Assembly (NCBI GenBank): GCA_026936325.1
Contig: JAPTHN010000008.1
Coordinates: 16,646,259 to 16,710,258 of the forward strand
From: Platynereis dumerilii
Taxonomy: Eukaryota > Annelida > Polychaeta > Phyllodocida > Nereididae
Direction: 5' to 3'
Length of the DNA stretch: 64,000 bases
In this document: piece by piece, positions 1-12,330 of the stretch
Layout: the number at the start of each line of letters is the position of its first letter
Position numbering within the stretch: the first letter of the stretch is position 1
Translations under genes and position numbers: made by a program
Notes under the pieces: generated by a model
Databases searched by the model: none
What the model was told of the DNA's origin: nothing
The model's input: the letters and a program-made list of their open reading frames with translations, nothing else

Positions 1-222
1 CCATAATCTTTGAGTTGTGTGATTTACTGCAAATCATGATAATGCTGATCTTTGCCGTACCAAAAAAATTCTTAAAATTAGAATGATATGTACTGTAACA
101 CATCTTTGTTTTTCCTACAGTGCTTAATTTTGTTTAATATTTTAACTGTATATGAAAAGTTGCAAGGTTATGCCAATTTTACCTTGGCAGCAGTGCTGCT
201 CTGCGATTGGGCTGCTGTAAAA
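1..222. other. No feature recognised
   Basis: AT-rich sequence leading into the tandem pair at 223. Short open frames are present, but no domain, splice pattern or repeat could be supported. Confidence 0.5.
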
Positions 223-840
223 GGTGAAATAATATTGCAAATTCCACAGAACGCGAAGTTAGCCCAACACATGCCTGAGTTTTTCGCTGCATTATACCCC
301 AAAGACATGAAAGAAAACTGGAAAGTTTCAGGGATGTGTCATCCACTACCACAGGAGATCCAACTATTTTTGATGTTGAACAAGCCCGAGATACAAAATA
401 ATTTTGAAAAATTAATATAACAAAGCTGAGGCTGAACACAAGTATTATTTTCTAACACTAATCGGTCATACATATACAGAATATGCACAAGAATTTTAAA
501 GACTGTGCTCATTGTACCCTTTGTGGAAAAGCCACTTTGTAATTGTACAACCAATCAAGAAGGAAAAATATTTAAAATTCTGCAGAACCTAAAGTATGCT
601 GAACACATTCCTAAATGTTTTACTGCATTTTATCCTATTGGTGTGAAAGATAACTGGAAAATATCAGGGATATGTCATCGATTACCTTGAAGATCTAGCT
701 ATTTTTGATGTTGAACCAGCTTCAGATGCCCAATAATTTTCAAAAATTAATATTAAAAAACGAGGCTGAACATATCTCCAATTTTTTTATATCATTTGAC
801 CACACATATGCAGAATATATCCTGGGAGTTTCATGTTTAT
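223..840. repeat. Diverged tandem pair, ~337-bp unit
   Basis: Two direct units, about 223-498 and 561-835, align end to end at an offset of about 337 bases. Shared landmarks are AACTGGAAA..TCAGGGAT..TGTCATC, CTATTTTTGATGTTGAAC and GAGGCTGAACA. In one frame both units give a related 37-40 residue peptide with the core NWK-[VI]-SG-[MI]-CH and several conservative swaps, which at first suggests duplicated exons. The DNA similarity carries on past the stop codon of each frame, so a non-coding repeat is the simpler reading. I do not recognise the peptide. Confidence 0.6.
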
Positions 841-1610
841 TCATGATACTACCCTTGAGCTATGACCATTTTTGTAGTGAAAATCGATTTTTAGGGGAGG
901 GAATTAACAAGGTCACAGCTACATTAGTGTTTTTCCTAGAGAAAAACTAGCTATCCATTTTGCTTTTCCATAGTCCAGTTAGTCTAAAAACAACTTTCCA
1001 AAACTTTAGGCGGATTATCAATTGTTTTATTGAGAAACAAATGTAGTTGCTCAAAAACGACAGCTGAAAAGCTTGTAAAATCAGCATTTTTAAACCTCTA
1101 CCAAATCCTCAAAAATCTACCAATTAAGCTGAAATTTTCAGGAAGTTCATTTGTTGGGACATACAAAAACATATATTTTTTTCAGCCAATTCGCACACTA
1201 GGGTGGTGGAAAATTTCTTTAAAATCTGATGATTTGACAACGGAATGACCCTTAAAAAATAAAATGGACCTTTTATATAGCTAGCATTCAAATTCCGGAA
1301 TTATTTTTGCTGAACTCCAAAAAAGTATTCATTTTTATGAGAAAAAACATAATTGATTGTTAAACCAATAAAATTAGGCTCAAAATGAAAAAACTTGAAG
1401 ACAAGCAATCGCTTATGACGTTGTCACTCACTAAAACTGTTCAGCCTTTACATTGTTCATGGAGAAACCAAAATTTTAATCACTATGACGTTCTTGTCTT
1501 GCATCTTGTCTGCTCTTGACCTGAACTGACTCAACCACCAAGCTGTCTGTATAGGACAATTGAATCAAACCAGAGAATAGCAAGAATTCAATTCACCCCT
1601 GTTTAGCGGC
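841..1610. other. Unassigned; possible TIR-element remnant near 1195
   Basis: No gene seen. At 1195-1215 the string CACTAGGGTGGTGGAAAA resembles the TAGGGTG ends of the elements at 42947 and 57336. It could be a decayed end of a related TA-inserting element, but no partner end was found. Confidence 0.3.
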
Positions 1611-1720
1611 CCTGACTCTTCCCTCTCCCACCTGCATGATAGCAGAGCTTGGCATGCAACTCTTTTCTGCAAATTACTTTTGGTATCAACTTGCATTCCC
1701 TGGTCCAGGGCATGAATGGA
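1611..1720. repeat. Motif M, copy 0
   Basis: First of seven full copies of a recurring ~85-110 bp motif. It begins with CCTGACTCTTCCCTCTCC, passes through GGCATGCAACTC and TTTCTGCAAAT, and ends with TATCAACTTGCATTCCC..GGTCCAGGGCATGA. Other copies are at 17132, 23069, 33241, 49024, 49952 and 54922, with a partial one at 31235. The core is much better preserved between distant copies than the flanks. This copy is one base shorter than copy A between GCAACTC and CTGCAAAT, so a shared reading frame is not kept. Function unknown. Confidence 0.75.
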
Positions 1721-3159
1721 CAAAACAGGTTGGGTGTAAATCAGATAACTTGCTCTGTTACATTGTTCGTGACACGTACATTGCTTTTGAATACTGAAAG
1801 GTCAAATTAAATGTTACAGATTCAAAGCAACAATCCACAATACAGACAATATAACTGAAGATTTGTTTCAAAGGACACTTTCTCAATTTAGATCAATCCA
1901 TACATGCTCTCTATAATGATATAACTTATTCACTTCAGATACTCAACTTTTTTTTTTCACAAGTATCACTTGAAGGATTTATGTCAAAAATCTATCACTC
2001 TTCGTCAATGATTAACAACAACGGATTAGAACAGCTTTTAATTTCTGACTTGTTTGACACATATCTTTGTACATTTTAGACAAAGACCGGAGAAACAAAA
2101 AAACATTTTCTTGAAATCACATTCAGACACGTGTCCTACGCATTCAAAAAACTTAGTCACAGATAAGCATCTATAAGCCTTTTATGAAAGTGGAAATAGT
2201 GTCAGACTCTTAATATGACATATTCTGAATGTCAACTCTGTTTGGATTTATTCATTTTGCTCAATATAGAATCCAATCCAGGCAATAAAATAACATCACA
2301 TGACGCAGCTTAAATAGATGTGTGTCAATTTGTCGGCTGGTATTTGAATGTAGCATTTGATAAGTAAGTTCTGCAAAATGATTCAATAATAAAAAGCTGA
2401 GACCTGAAGTTTTGCTTGCAATTTAACATTTAAAAATAAGAACAGCATTCTGAATAAAATACTAGTTAGCGTTCTCAGCAATTTCCAATCTGTCTGTAGT
2501 TTTCATTATAGTTTCTAGACATTTTTTAAAAAGGCCTTTAACGCGCATGTAATGCATCTATCACATCTTTTGAGGTAACGTCTTGTGAACTTGTTTCAGA
2601 AGTTTTGATCAAAGAGCATATTTGGAGGAAACTCCCACACATGCATACGCAATGAATTATTGGATGTGGAAAATGTGTGATTGTCAGGTTTCAAACAATC
2701 TGTCATGTTGGAAGTTAGATGTGGAATTCAGGATATTACAGGTGAGACGTCTCACCAGCGGCAATTGTCAAAATAGTTGTAGACTACACAATTGCAAGTT
2801 TGAAACTCTTGATGTATAATATGACTTTTTTTACAGTTTTTGTTCCATTTGTACTTTAATAATCAATTTCCATAACGAATCAATAATTTCATGCAGACTA
2901 AGGCATGACTTTTTATCTTCTCACTTTCTTAAAAACAACAGCAAATTTCTACAGTGAATTCTCCTCACACCTTCTCTACTGAGATAAGAAAAAAACAAAA
3001 GCTGATTGATCGGCACAATTGTATTTCTACAGTAGAAAAAAAGGATTAAATGAGTGGTCAAAGAAGACCGATACATCAATGCAGAGGTAATATTTTATGA
3101 TATAATTTTGTGAGGATCTTAGTACTTTTTCAAAACATATTCGCAGGATATGAAGACTT
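1721..3159. other. No feature recognised
   Basis: The first ~70 bases after motif M still resemble the sequence after M copy A (CAGGTTGGGTGTAAATCAGA). Beyond that I see only AT-rich unique-looking sequence. The 65-residue frame at 2622-2819 matches no family I know. Confidence 0.5.
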
Positions 3160-3440
3160 ATAGATCTTATCATCCAAAAAGCCAACATTTACAAAAAAAG
3201 GGTATCCTTACTCATTTTCTCCTGGAATAAATGTGATATATGCAAGGCCATTAGTACGAAGAACCAGTGGTACCACAATGCAAGACATTATAATAATATA
3301 TTATAGGCATTGATCACAGAGTAGCATATTATTTCCATCTTCGTTTAATAGCAGTGTTTGTCCTCTTACTGACCTTTGCAAAATATGGGTACCTAAACAC
3401 AATCTGTCTCACTGCCTTTACATGTATATTTAAATTTTAA
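3160..3440. repeat. Block R, copy 1, left part
   Basis: Aligns with 22575-22838. Shared strings include CTCCTGGAATAA, TACAATGCA..GACATT, TAGGCA..GATCACAGAG versus TAGGCA..AGTCAGAGAG, and AACACAATCTGTCTC. The right half of the block resumes at about 6043, so the composite element at 3446-6035 lies inside this paralogous block. Copy 2 at 22.6-23.06 kb has no such insertion. Confidence 0.75.
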
Positions 3441-4072
3441 GAGGCATGCAAGTGTTGCAGACAATCTCTAAATCGTGCCCAATTTTACAATCGGGCATGA
3501 CTATTTCTCCTATTGGCAAACTATTGCGACTATTGGCAAATTATTTCTCCTTTTGGCAAAATCTTGCTGTCTTTCCCAAAGGCACAATTTCCTATTTCTC
3601 CTTTTGGCCAACTATTCTAACTATTGGCAAACTTTGCCAATCTCCACAATTGTCTTTTCGGGCTCAGAACAATGCTATTCTAACTATTGGATAACTATTG
3701 GCAAAATTTGCCAATCTCTTATTATCTTTTCGGGCCACTTAGAACATTCGCAAATGGCTAAATCGTGCCCATTCCTGCAATTATCGCCAAGTTTCGATAT
3801 TAAAAAGCCGGGCACAGCAGCGGAAATCCCGAAAATGCGGGATTCAGTTTTTTGCGATTTGCGTGACTTCTAGTAAAGGTACAAACTTGATTTTTTTATC
3901 ATTAAATTTGGCTTGAAAATAGCTATTTTTAGAGGTCAGTTTCATCGCCGTAGCTAGATTAGAAAAATTTTCGAGAATTTTTCAAGTTATAGGCCTATTA
4001 GTGGATTTAATCAAATCTCACAAAATTATTAATTTTCAATTTTAACGAATATTTGAACATTTTCCAAGCTAC

Positions 4073-4170
4073 GAACTTCTAATCTAGCTGAATGAACAAG
4101 TCTCTCCAGGACGCATCTATTGGTGTAAAAATTTCGCATCTATCATTATTAGAAGTCCTTAATTCGAATT
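4073..4170. repeat. Direct repeat K, copy 1
   Basis: A ~98-base segment starting GAACTTCTAATCTAGCTGAA and ending ATTAGAAGTC recurs in the same orientation at 5650-5750, although the segments on either side of it (A and B) recur inverted. This mixed orientation is why the host element is not a plain foldback. Confidence 0.6.
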
Positions 4171-4195
4171 AAAGACTTCTAATAATGATAGATGC
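4136..4195. repeat. 60-bp near-perfect palindrome
   Basis: Arms of 22 bases (4136-4157 and 4174-4195, beginning GCATCTATCATTATTAGAAG) pair perfectly. The 16-base centre is also close to palindromic (TTAATTCGAATTAA). It lies in the spacer of the composite element, overlapping the end of direct repeat K. Confidence 0.85.
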
Positions 4196-5649
4196 AAAAT
4201 TTAAGGCTAGATCATTAATTTTCAATTTTACTTTTAACGAATATTTGGATATTTTCATATCTATTGCGTCAGTCAATCTCTTAATTGCCAATCTCCAAAT
4301 ACCAAAAAGACTTGATTTAGATATTGGCACCAAATTATTCATGCCTATCTCTGCAATTATCGCTCATTGATGTTTTTTCGGACCACTTAGAACATTCACA
4401 AATAGTGAATTGAATTTGTGCCCAATCCTGCAATTATCGCTCATCAGGTCTTTTCTGAAATGCGGGTCGCGGTTGCGGGATGCGGGATCGCGGAATTCCG
4501 ATTTTTTTTAGAATTAGGCCTTTGGAATGCCTGTGTGGATTTCTTTATTTGAAGAACTTCTAGTAATGGTAGAGCCGAAATTTTTTCACTGTTAGATTTG
4601 TCTTTGAGAGATGTGTTCAGTTTGCCTGGTTATAGATTCGTAGCAATATCAAAAAATTCCATCCAAATATAAATCTGACTAAGTCAACCAAATTAAACTT
4701 GAATTAAATTTTACTTTATCAACTTTTCAGTTTGTATCAGGGGTGAATATATATGTTCCTTGGTGGGGTGCTGAGGGCTGAGGTCTACAACCAGTTGGCT
4801 ATTGGAAATTATTCCATTTATTTTTTAAAAAGAAAACTTACATAAATATATATTTATGTATGGTTTATTATTATTTTTTGGTTAAAAGCCCTACATGTTA
4901 GGCCTATGTGCCTCTAGCTAGGCCTTCTGTGGGTTGCGAACATGACCAGCAATGGCAGAAAAAACACACAAAATTGTGTCTAATGAACTAATAAAAATCT
5001 TACTTGGAGTAAAGAAACAAGATCAATTAGCAGTCCATAATGGAGCATGTGGAGCTGTCCATTAGGCCATAGGCCTATATATTAGAATTTGATTACTGAT
5101 TTATGCTTATTAGTGATTTATTAAGTAAAAATGGATAAATTCTAGAAAATTTTACAGTAAAGGTAGGGAAATAAAACTGACCTCTAAAAATAGCTATTTT
5201 CAAGCCGAATTTAATGGTAAAAAAATCAAGTTTGTATCTTTGCTAAAAGTCACGCAAATCGCAAAAAACCGAATCCCGCATTTTCGGGATTTCCGCTGCT
5301 GTGCCCCACATTTTAATATCAAAAGCGGGCGATAATTGCAGGAATGGGTACGATTTAACTATTTGTTATTCTAAGTGACCCGAAAAGATATTTAGAGATG
5401 GGCAAATTTTGCCAATAGGAGCAATAGTGTACCAATAGTTAGAATAGCTTATTGCTCCTTTTGGCAAAGTATGCCAATAGTCACAATAGTGTGCCAATAG
5501 TTAGAATAGCAAATTGCTCCTTTGGGCAAAGTTGTAAGATTTTGCCAAAAGAAGTAGTTTGCGAAATATAGTTGAAATAGTTTGCCAATAGGAGAAATAG
5601 CCATGCCCGATTGTAAAATTTGGCACGATTTAGAGATTGTCTGCAGCAT

Positions 5650-5750
5650 CTATGAACTAGTAATCTCGCTGAATGAAAAAGTCTCTCCAAGACGTATCTA
5701 CTGACCACGACCAGTGCAAAAATTACGCTTCTATCATCATTAGAAGTCTT
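5650..5750. repeat. Direct repeat K, copy 2
   Basis: Same orientation as the copy at 4073-4170 (shared CGCTGAATGAA, AAGTCTCTCCA and ATTAGAAGTC). It separates inverted segments A' and B' of the composite element. Confidence 0.6.
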
Positions 5751-6042
5751 TCAAATAAAAAACCCAGCCTAACTCACTTATTTCTTTGAAAAAATTTAAA
5801 TACCGTGTCCCGCGTCCCGCAAACGGGTCCCGCATCTCAGAAAAGAAGTGGTGGGCGATAATTGCAGGATCGGGCACAGTCAATTTACTATTTGTGAATA
5901 TTCTAAGTGGCCCGAAAAGACATTGAATGAGCGATAATTGCAGAGATGGGCATGGTATTTTCTTTGCCAATATCTAAATCAAGTCTTTTTGACTATTTGA
6001 GATATTTGGAGATTGGCAATTTAGAGATTGGCTGACGCACCA

Positions 6043-6235
6043 AGTTTTAGGTTTTAAATTGCTTTTTATTCACACAAAATCATTTTGGAGCATGGTTTTA
6101 AAGACCTATTGAGCGTTGACAAGGGTGCATAATTAGCTAACAAGATATTGTTTATTTAATAAAAGGCTCCAAGGGTTTTGAACCCTTCTTCGGTTCAATT
6201 TGAAGCAACTCTGGCATCCTCTGCCAAGATGAAAA
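6043..6235. repeat. Block R, copy 1, right part
   Basis: Aligns with about 22850-23060: AGGTTTTAAATTG, GAGCATGGTTTTAAA, TGAGCGTTGA, AATAAAAGGCTCCA and GCAACTC..GG..TCCTC are shared. Together with 3160-3440 it frames the inserted element. Confidence 0.75.
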
Positions 6236-6744
6236 TTTCGATTTGAATTGAAACAGCAATTGTGAATGCCAGACAAAACCAATGTGGTAAAGAATTTCCA
6301 TGACAGTTGCATCGTAATGAAAGATCATTCTAGGTTATGCAGGCTTAAAGATAAGGTTTTTGAAAGGATTAATAGACAGATTGCTCCTGAATTAGTCCGG
6401 TTGAGATTTATTTGATAACAGCAAGTGTTTTATCGTTATTCAAGGATTCTGATTTTCATGTAGTGCAATAAAAATTGATTGTTTGTTACCATACCTTTGG
6501 AGGATTAATTAGGCAGATTATGCCTTAAATTTCCTTAGTTAACCATTCTAAAATCGATCAGACCTGAGGTGTTTTGGGATATCAGCTAAATGCTTTTCGT
6601 GTAGAAGGAACTTCATCTACCGTTTAACAAAGAAAGAAGATTGAGATGAAATGTAAATGTCAATACATGTGTAAATATCAATGCATGAAGATGGCAGCTG
6701 AGGAGTCAACCTAGGTGTATTGGAGAAAGAAAAGACTCTGAAAG
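6236..6744. other. No feature recognised
   Basis: AT-rich sequence without a supported gene or a repeat partner found in this window. Confidence 0.5.
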
Positions 6745-6990
6745 GGAAATTGCTATTCACAAGAGACAAGATATCCATTCAGTGCTTCCTGAGTGATAAA
6801 CAGTTTTTGCAATTCTCAAAAGAGTTCTTTCAAAATTGCAATGGTAACAAAATATTTGTTTTGCGAAAGTTAACAGAATGGGCAATATTGCATCTTTGGT
6901 GGTAAAAGGTTTCCAGGAATGAATTTCTTGAGCTGTTCTGAATACAAATTACACTTTGCTGATGCATGATACGACTTAATGAAGCAATTT
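6745..6990. repeat. Inverted partner of 16185-16440
   Basis: The reverse complement of 16185-16440 matches this stretch: AGCACTGA.TGGATATCTTGTC, TTTCTCAAAAGAGTT, AATATTTGTTTTGC, GTGCATCTTT and CAAAGTGTAATTTGTA all occur in mirrored order. The pair flanks the nested foldback region roughly symmetrically, about 1.1 kb outside each end. It may be an older inverted duplication or the outer arms of a larger palindrome; the sequence between does not match. Confidence 0.7.
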
Positions 6991-8065
6991 CAATTCTTAA
7001 AATTTATCGATGGATCAAAATTGCTCTTCCAGGCTTTACACACACGGGCATTTCAATGTGTACAAAGAAAATTATAATTACACATATAATCAATACACTT
7101 ATTGCTGATGTTGTTTTTGGCAGATGAAGGTAGCTGTTTTATTACACATGTAGTTTACAGGATTTATCAGGGAAACCTTTGCACTGTTAGATTTGCAATA
7201 CTTGAATTGCGTTTTCCGACAAAGTTCCATCATTGCGCACAGAGACTCCAGTAATTGGAATATAAATTAATAACAAGCAAAACTTCTCACATTTAAAGAA
7301 ACAGTTCTGTTGGAAGTCCACTCTTCGATATCTTGCTCATTTGCATATTGTTTCTTGCTTACTGGCATCAATTGCCAATTCCTGGAGACTGCATGCAGGC
7401 AATGTTTGCACAGCCTAATGATAATGCAGTCTCGTGGAGACGGGGATAAACCTTATATGCACCCAGACGCACTCCTATGTGTACATTGTCAACTTTCATT
7501 TAATATGAATATCATCTCAAGGGAGATTGTGCAAACTGTCAGTGCAGGTGATATGTGTGGCACTTGATGCTATGTCTTTGACATTTGAGCGTCAATGAAT
7601 GAAGCCAGATAAGATGAGTTGTTTTTTTATCAACAGGATTTTTTTTGGCCTGTGTCTCCTGCCCCATTTTCCATATGTTACTCATTTGTCTCTCCGGAAA
7701 TAGGTTTGCAAACCTCATTACTCGTAGCAGTGTCAGTGCTGTCTGTCAATGGGCTTCCTTGGAACTACAATTATTATTGTTAACCTTGTTGTGTCATTCG
7801 ATGAATGGGTGCAGTGGGTTAATTATTGTAGAAATAAATGCATTTTTGCTGTTTCCAATGTTTATCCATCACGATCTGTGAAAACACATATGTGCCATAT
7901 ATACAATTATGGAGACACATGACCTGAGGTGTCATTCCGTATCAATCACCATAAAGTTTGAGAGAGAAATCCTGGTGTGGAAGTTTCTAAGATCGGAGTT
8001 CAGAATAAGGAGAAGTATACAAAGTTAATCGCGAGTAAAAATTGTTTGCAAATTTCAAGAAAAAA
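6991..8065. other. No feature recognised; weak M-like trace near 7340
   Basis: No supported gene. Around 7340-7395 the string GGCATCAATTGCCAATTCCTGG and a preceding GCTCATTTGCATA are faintly like motif M, but too diverged to call a copy. Short frames at 7310 and 7645 show no recognised domain. Confidence 0.4.
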
Positions 8066-9439
8066 CAGGCCACAGCGAGCTTGAACAAACTTTGGGGTTA
8101 AAAAAATTGACCAAGAAAACGATTAGCGCAGTGATGTAGAGGAAGATCGGACGAACATTTTGATGTGTCAAACAAAAAAATCTGTTGGGAATTTTTTGAG
8201 ATATTTTAGTTTTAAACTTTTTATTTATCACACCCGACAGGGTGACCCAAAAAAAAGTTCACACTTCTTTGAGTGGTTATAAGATCATCAATTTTTGCCA
8301 CAGGACTTTGATTTATGGCTCATTTAGTGGGTAATCATCAACACATTGCGTTTGAATGGCAAAAACAACAGAAATACATGCATAGCCTTGCTGCTATAAC
8401 AAAGAGTGAGTTGTCCCGGATTTTTGCTGTGCCGGGTTGAAGAGGATTCATGAATAAGGCTGTTGATAATGTCAATATGACAGGTCTGAGATATAAAAAC
8501 CTGATTGAAGTTTGTTGACAGGTATGTAAAGAAGCTTGACACAGGAAAATGTGGTCTTGCAAACGTCAGAACCCCTTAGAATAATGTCAAATGATCACAC
8601 AAAGCATAATATGCCAAGTCTCGGAGAGACTATCTCTATTTAGCAAGAAATATTTGAAAATTAAAGTCAAAAAGTGTCTTGCAATAAAGTATGGAGGCTT
8701 AACAAATGCCTTGTTCCTTAAGAAAGAATTGCTCTATGTGTAACTCTGATATTGGGCACATGAAATGGAGATGTGAGGACTTGATTGGTCATTGTGTGGC
8801 ACGAATCTCACCCTATATAGATAATAACTAAGGATGCTTTAATCCAAGTATTGTCCTGATATTGACAGAAAATGTATTTGACATACTACAAAAATAACGT
8901 GCACAAGGCACTTTAAAGCAGACCTCGTGGCATGCAGTGAGAATTTGCCATTAAATCAACTGGTCACAGTTGACTGCACACTTGCTCGACCGATGCCTTG
9001 TTTGGGGAACCCCCTTGGAGATAAGGGGGGGATGCATATATGATGTCATTCATTGCTACAGCATTGGGTTGAATGGATTTCCCTTGCCAAAGAGTTTATT
9101 ATGGGATTAACATGTACCAAAAGTTGATCACTTCACGTGGAGGCCCATTACATGATACATGGTAAATGGCATTATGATTGAAGAAGGCAGGCAGCAGAAA
9201 CTTGACCCACAAGATATGTAATAATTTCAATCTCATAGGCAGCTCCTCTACGAGGTCTGCCAAAAACCAAAAAATGTTATTTTAGGACCATATACATTGT
9301 CCTAATGGACTTTGGGCAATTACTACCCTGATACTTGATGGACAGCCATATATTCCATTAAACATAAAGGAGCAGATAAAATATATAGCCAACCTGGATG
9401 AATAATACATCAAATCACAGCTCGAGGTGCACAAACTAT

Positions 9440-9590
9440 GCTCTTAATTAGTCCCTGAAGCCGCCGCCAGCAGCCGCCACGCCAGCCACTTTCTTCTTTT
9501 GGCTGAGCCAATTGAAAAATCTTTGAGCTATTTCAAGCCGTAAGCAGTCATTAATTTTGTAAGCCGTTTATTTTTACGTAACCTAGGCAT
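9440..9590. repeat. AGCC-rich segment, left copy
   Basis: Contains GAAGCCGCCGCCAGCAGCCG and TTTCAAGCCGTAAGCAGTCA. A related AGCC-dense segment lies at 10605-10735 in the same orientation (TTTCAAGCCG and TAAGCAGCCATTA shared). The two bracket about 1 kb of otherwise plain sequence. I do not know the family. Confidence 0.4.
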
Positions 9591-10604
9591 GTTTGGTATC
9601 AACGGAATCGCCTTGAAAAGACGATTCCAATGGTATACAAATGATCAACCTGAGATGATGTTAGGCCAAATTGAAGTTACATATTTACGTTCTTGATGAA
9701 GTTGACTTTTGCACCATTCACCTACAATGCATTGTAGTTTGCTTGCACTGTCTCAGGCATTGGGCAAAACCAATAGGCTCTAGCATGTTGCAGGCCTATT
9801 ACTTATATGGAGTTGAGCTTTGAGTTCATGATGGCTTAACAGCCTGAAGCATCACTGAAGCACCTTCCTGCTTTTGCAAGAGCTTTGTGAAAAAAAAAAA
9901 CAATCTTTAAAATTTAAAGGTTAACATTGCAGCAACTAGGCCTATTGGCATATATGGTATTGCTTTTGAGTTATTTGGGGGACATTATATCTACAGGTTA
10001 TATATAGTCTCTATTGCAGCAGTTTACAAAGGTCTGTAGCTAGCTTGATACTTGTACACACCAGGAATACATATAAGCAAAAAAACCAGGGGGCAGCTTG
10101 CTACTCCATGAAATTCTGACAACCTTTAAAATCAACATTGCATTTGGGTAGAGAATTGAAAAATTTGGACTAGCCTATTTAAAATTCACACAAAACGATT
10201 GGGATGCTTATATTACGTGAATGGTCTGTTTAAAATTTTTTTTATTATGTACTTTTTATGCTTACAGAGTGAGACTTAAATTATTAAACTAAACTAAAAC
10301 TATCAAAAATATTTGAGAGCTTTGACATTGGCTTAATGTGAAGTTATAGAAAAAGTGATACTAGAATTGTAAGGGTGGCTAAAACTTTTGCACATGTCAA
10401 ATGACAAATATTTCAATATCTGTATGCTTCAATTGTTCTTTTAATACAGCTGGAATTGTGTGAATGGGTATCATCCACTCAAAAAATTCACATTTTAAAA
10501 GATCCTGCAAATGGCTTGCCTGTAAAGTGACAAAATGTTACTCCTCCACAAGGATGCCAAATTTTGCAGCTCACTGGTGCACTGTATGTATCTTATTTGG
10601 GGAC

Positions 10605-10735
10605 TTAGCCACTTTAAGCCATTTCAAGCCGATTTATCTTTGAGCCATAAGCAGCCATTATCAAAAATGGCTAGCCGGCTTAGCCATTCAAATAACTGTT
10701 AAGCCATCTGTTCCCTGAAATTAAACGGCTTCGGG
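10605..10735. repeat. AGCC-rich segment, right copy
   Basis: About ten AGCC or GGCT words in 130 bases, with TTTCAAGCCG and TAAGCAGCCATTA shared with the left copy. The LTR element has inserted at its right edge, at TCTAC. Confidence 0.4.
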
Positions 10736-10740
10736 TCTAC

Positions 10741-11434
10741 TGTTAATTTTGTATAAGTAAAAATTAATTGTTCTTTGTTAAAATGATTATTTCAAGTTTT
10801 AATTACAAACTGATCCCCTAATTAATTAGTTTAATCTTCATGATTGCTCCCTATTGTCTCACTGGGTCTGACCAATGGGCATGATCACTGGACCATGACA
10901 GTGGGCAGATTTTCAATTTTGCTGGTCACTCCAGCCATTGCCATGCTAAGAGCAACACATGTTGGCATCTTGTCAACCAAATAAGGTGTGTAGATTTATT
11001 CTATGTTCATTAGCTCATTGTATGTTTGTTAGATTACATGGATTTTAGTTGATTAGAAAGTTATTTGTGAATTATTTTGTATTTATGAACTATTATTTAT
11101 GGAACCTATTTCTATGGAAATTTCCAGATCACAATGTCATGGTGACATGTTATGTCAATTAGCCAAGGTCTAATCAAGTGAGGGTTCCTTATGTCACCCC
11201 ATAGGTTCTTGTGAGTTTATTTGATTATTTGTGTGAAATTTATATATTTGATTTATTGGAATTTTGATATTATTTGACACTTTATTATATTTAGTTCACT
11301 TATTTGACATTGAATTTTTATAAGATATTTATTTGGTACTGTTTTATTTTATTTGTAGATTTACCGCATCACTTAATTGTGTGAGTAAATAAAGTGGGGA
11401 AAATTCAAGTCAACTCGTTCAAGTCATTTCTACA
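10741..11434 (+). repeat. 5' LTR of the BEL/Pao-type element
   Basis: 694 bases with TG..CA ends, same length as the 3' LTR and nearly identical to it. Preceded directly by the target duplication TCTAC. Confidence 0.95.
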
Positions 11435-11599
11435 GTAAATAATTTCCACTCAATCTTTTCCTTCAGAGCAAAATCATGGATAACTGACTGGTTGATGTCC
11501 CGAAAAGCTTTGGCCATTTCGGTTTGTCCAGCTACAATATTTGGGCCATTATCTGACCATACCTTGATCGGTTGTCCTCTTCTTAAATGGTTTTCGACG

Positions 11600-12330
11600 C
11601 TTTACATCAAGAAGAGGACAACCGATCAAGGTATGGTCAGATAATGGCCCAAATATTGTAGCTGGACAAACCGAAATGGCCAAAGCTTTTCGGGACATCA
11701 ACCAGTCAGTTATCCATGATTTTGCTCTGAAGGAAAAGATTGAGTGGAAATTCAACCCTCCGTGCGCATCGCATATGGGAGGCATTTGGGAGAGACTCAT
11801 CCGAAGTGTTCGCAAAGTCTTCACAAGTCTTCTGATGGACACGAAGCAGAGATTGACAGATGAAGTGTTGAGGACCCTATTTTGTGAAGTCTAATCAATT
11901 CTGAACAACAGGCCAATCACGAAGCTGAGTTCTGACTTTGGTGATTTAACCCCTCTTACTCCAAATCATCTTCTGTTGATGAGGGATGGACCACAAGCCC
12001 CACCTGGACAATTTTCGGAAAGTGACATGTATCGGAGAAGATGGAAGTATATTCAGCACCTGTCTAACCAATTCTGGCAAAGATGGATTCGGGAATATCT
12101 CCCTCAGCTGCAAAGGAGACAGAAATGGTGCAAGGAGCGGAGAAATTTCAAAATTTCTGATCTCGTACTCATCCGTGATGAATCCACACCAAGACATCTG
12201 TGGCCGTTGGCTTTGGTTGTTGGCATCCAGGAAGGACGCGATGGACTTGTAAGGAGTCTGAGACTGAAGACCAGATCAACAACTTTAGTGAGATCCGTGA
12301 CCAAGGTGGTCCTATTAGAAGGAGCTTAAT
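11600..12330 (+). pseudogene. Integrase remnant of the BEL/Pao-type element
   Basis: Plus-strand reading shows the end of a retroviral-type integrase core of the Pao kind (HMGGIWERLIRSV). It is followed by the downstream C-terminal domain usual in BEL/Pao polyproteins (FWQRWIREYLP, then LVLIRDE and PRHLWPLALV). This is the only recognisable protein-coding trace in the window. It is a fossil: the region is broken and no complete protein is present. Confidence 0.85.

Larger units (their letters stand above)
3446..6035. mobile_element. Composite inverted-repeat element (unclassified)
   Basis: Segment A (3446-3945) recurs inverted at 5180-5645, and segment B (about 4262-4500) recurs inverted at about 5800-6030, giving the order A-B-A'-B' rather than a simple palindrome. 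Outer ends carry variants of CAATCTCTAAAT preceded by TTGCAG or GCGTCAG. The short word TATTGGCAAA is iterated in both arms, and GC-rich strings such as GCGGGACGCGGGAC occur near both inner ends. Comparison with the uninterrupted block at 22575-23060 shows the whole stretch is an insertion. No transposase is visible, so this is a non-autonomous element, possibly two interleaved copies. Confidence 0.65.
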
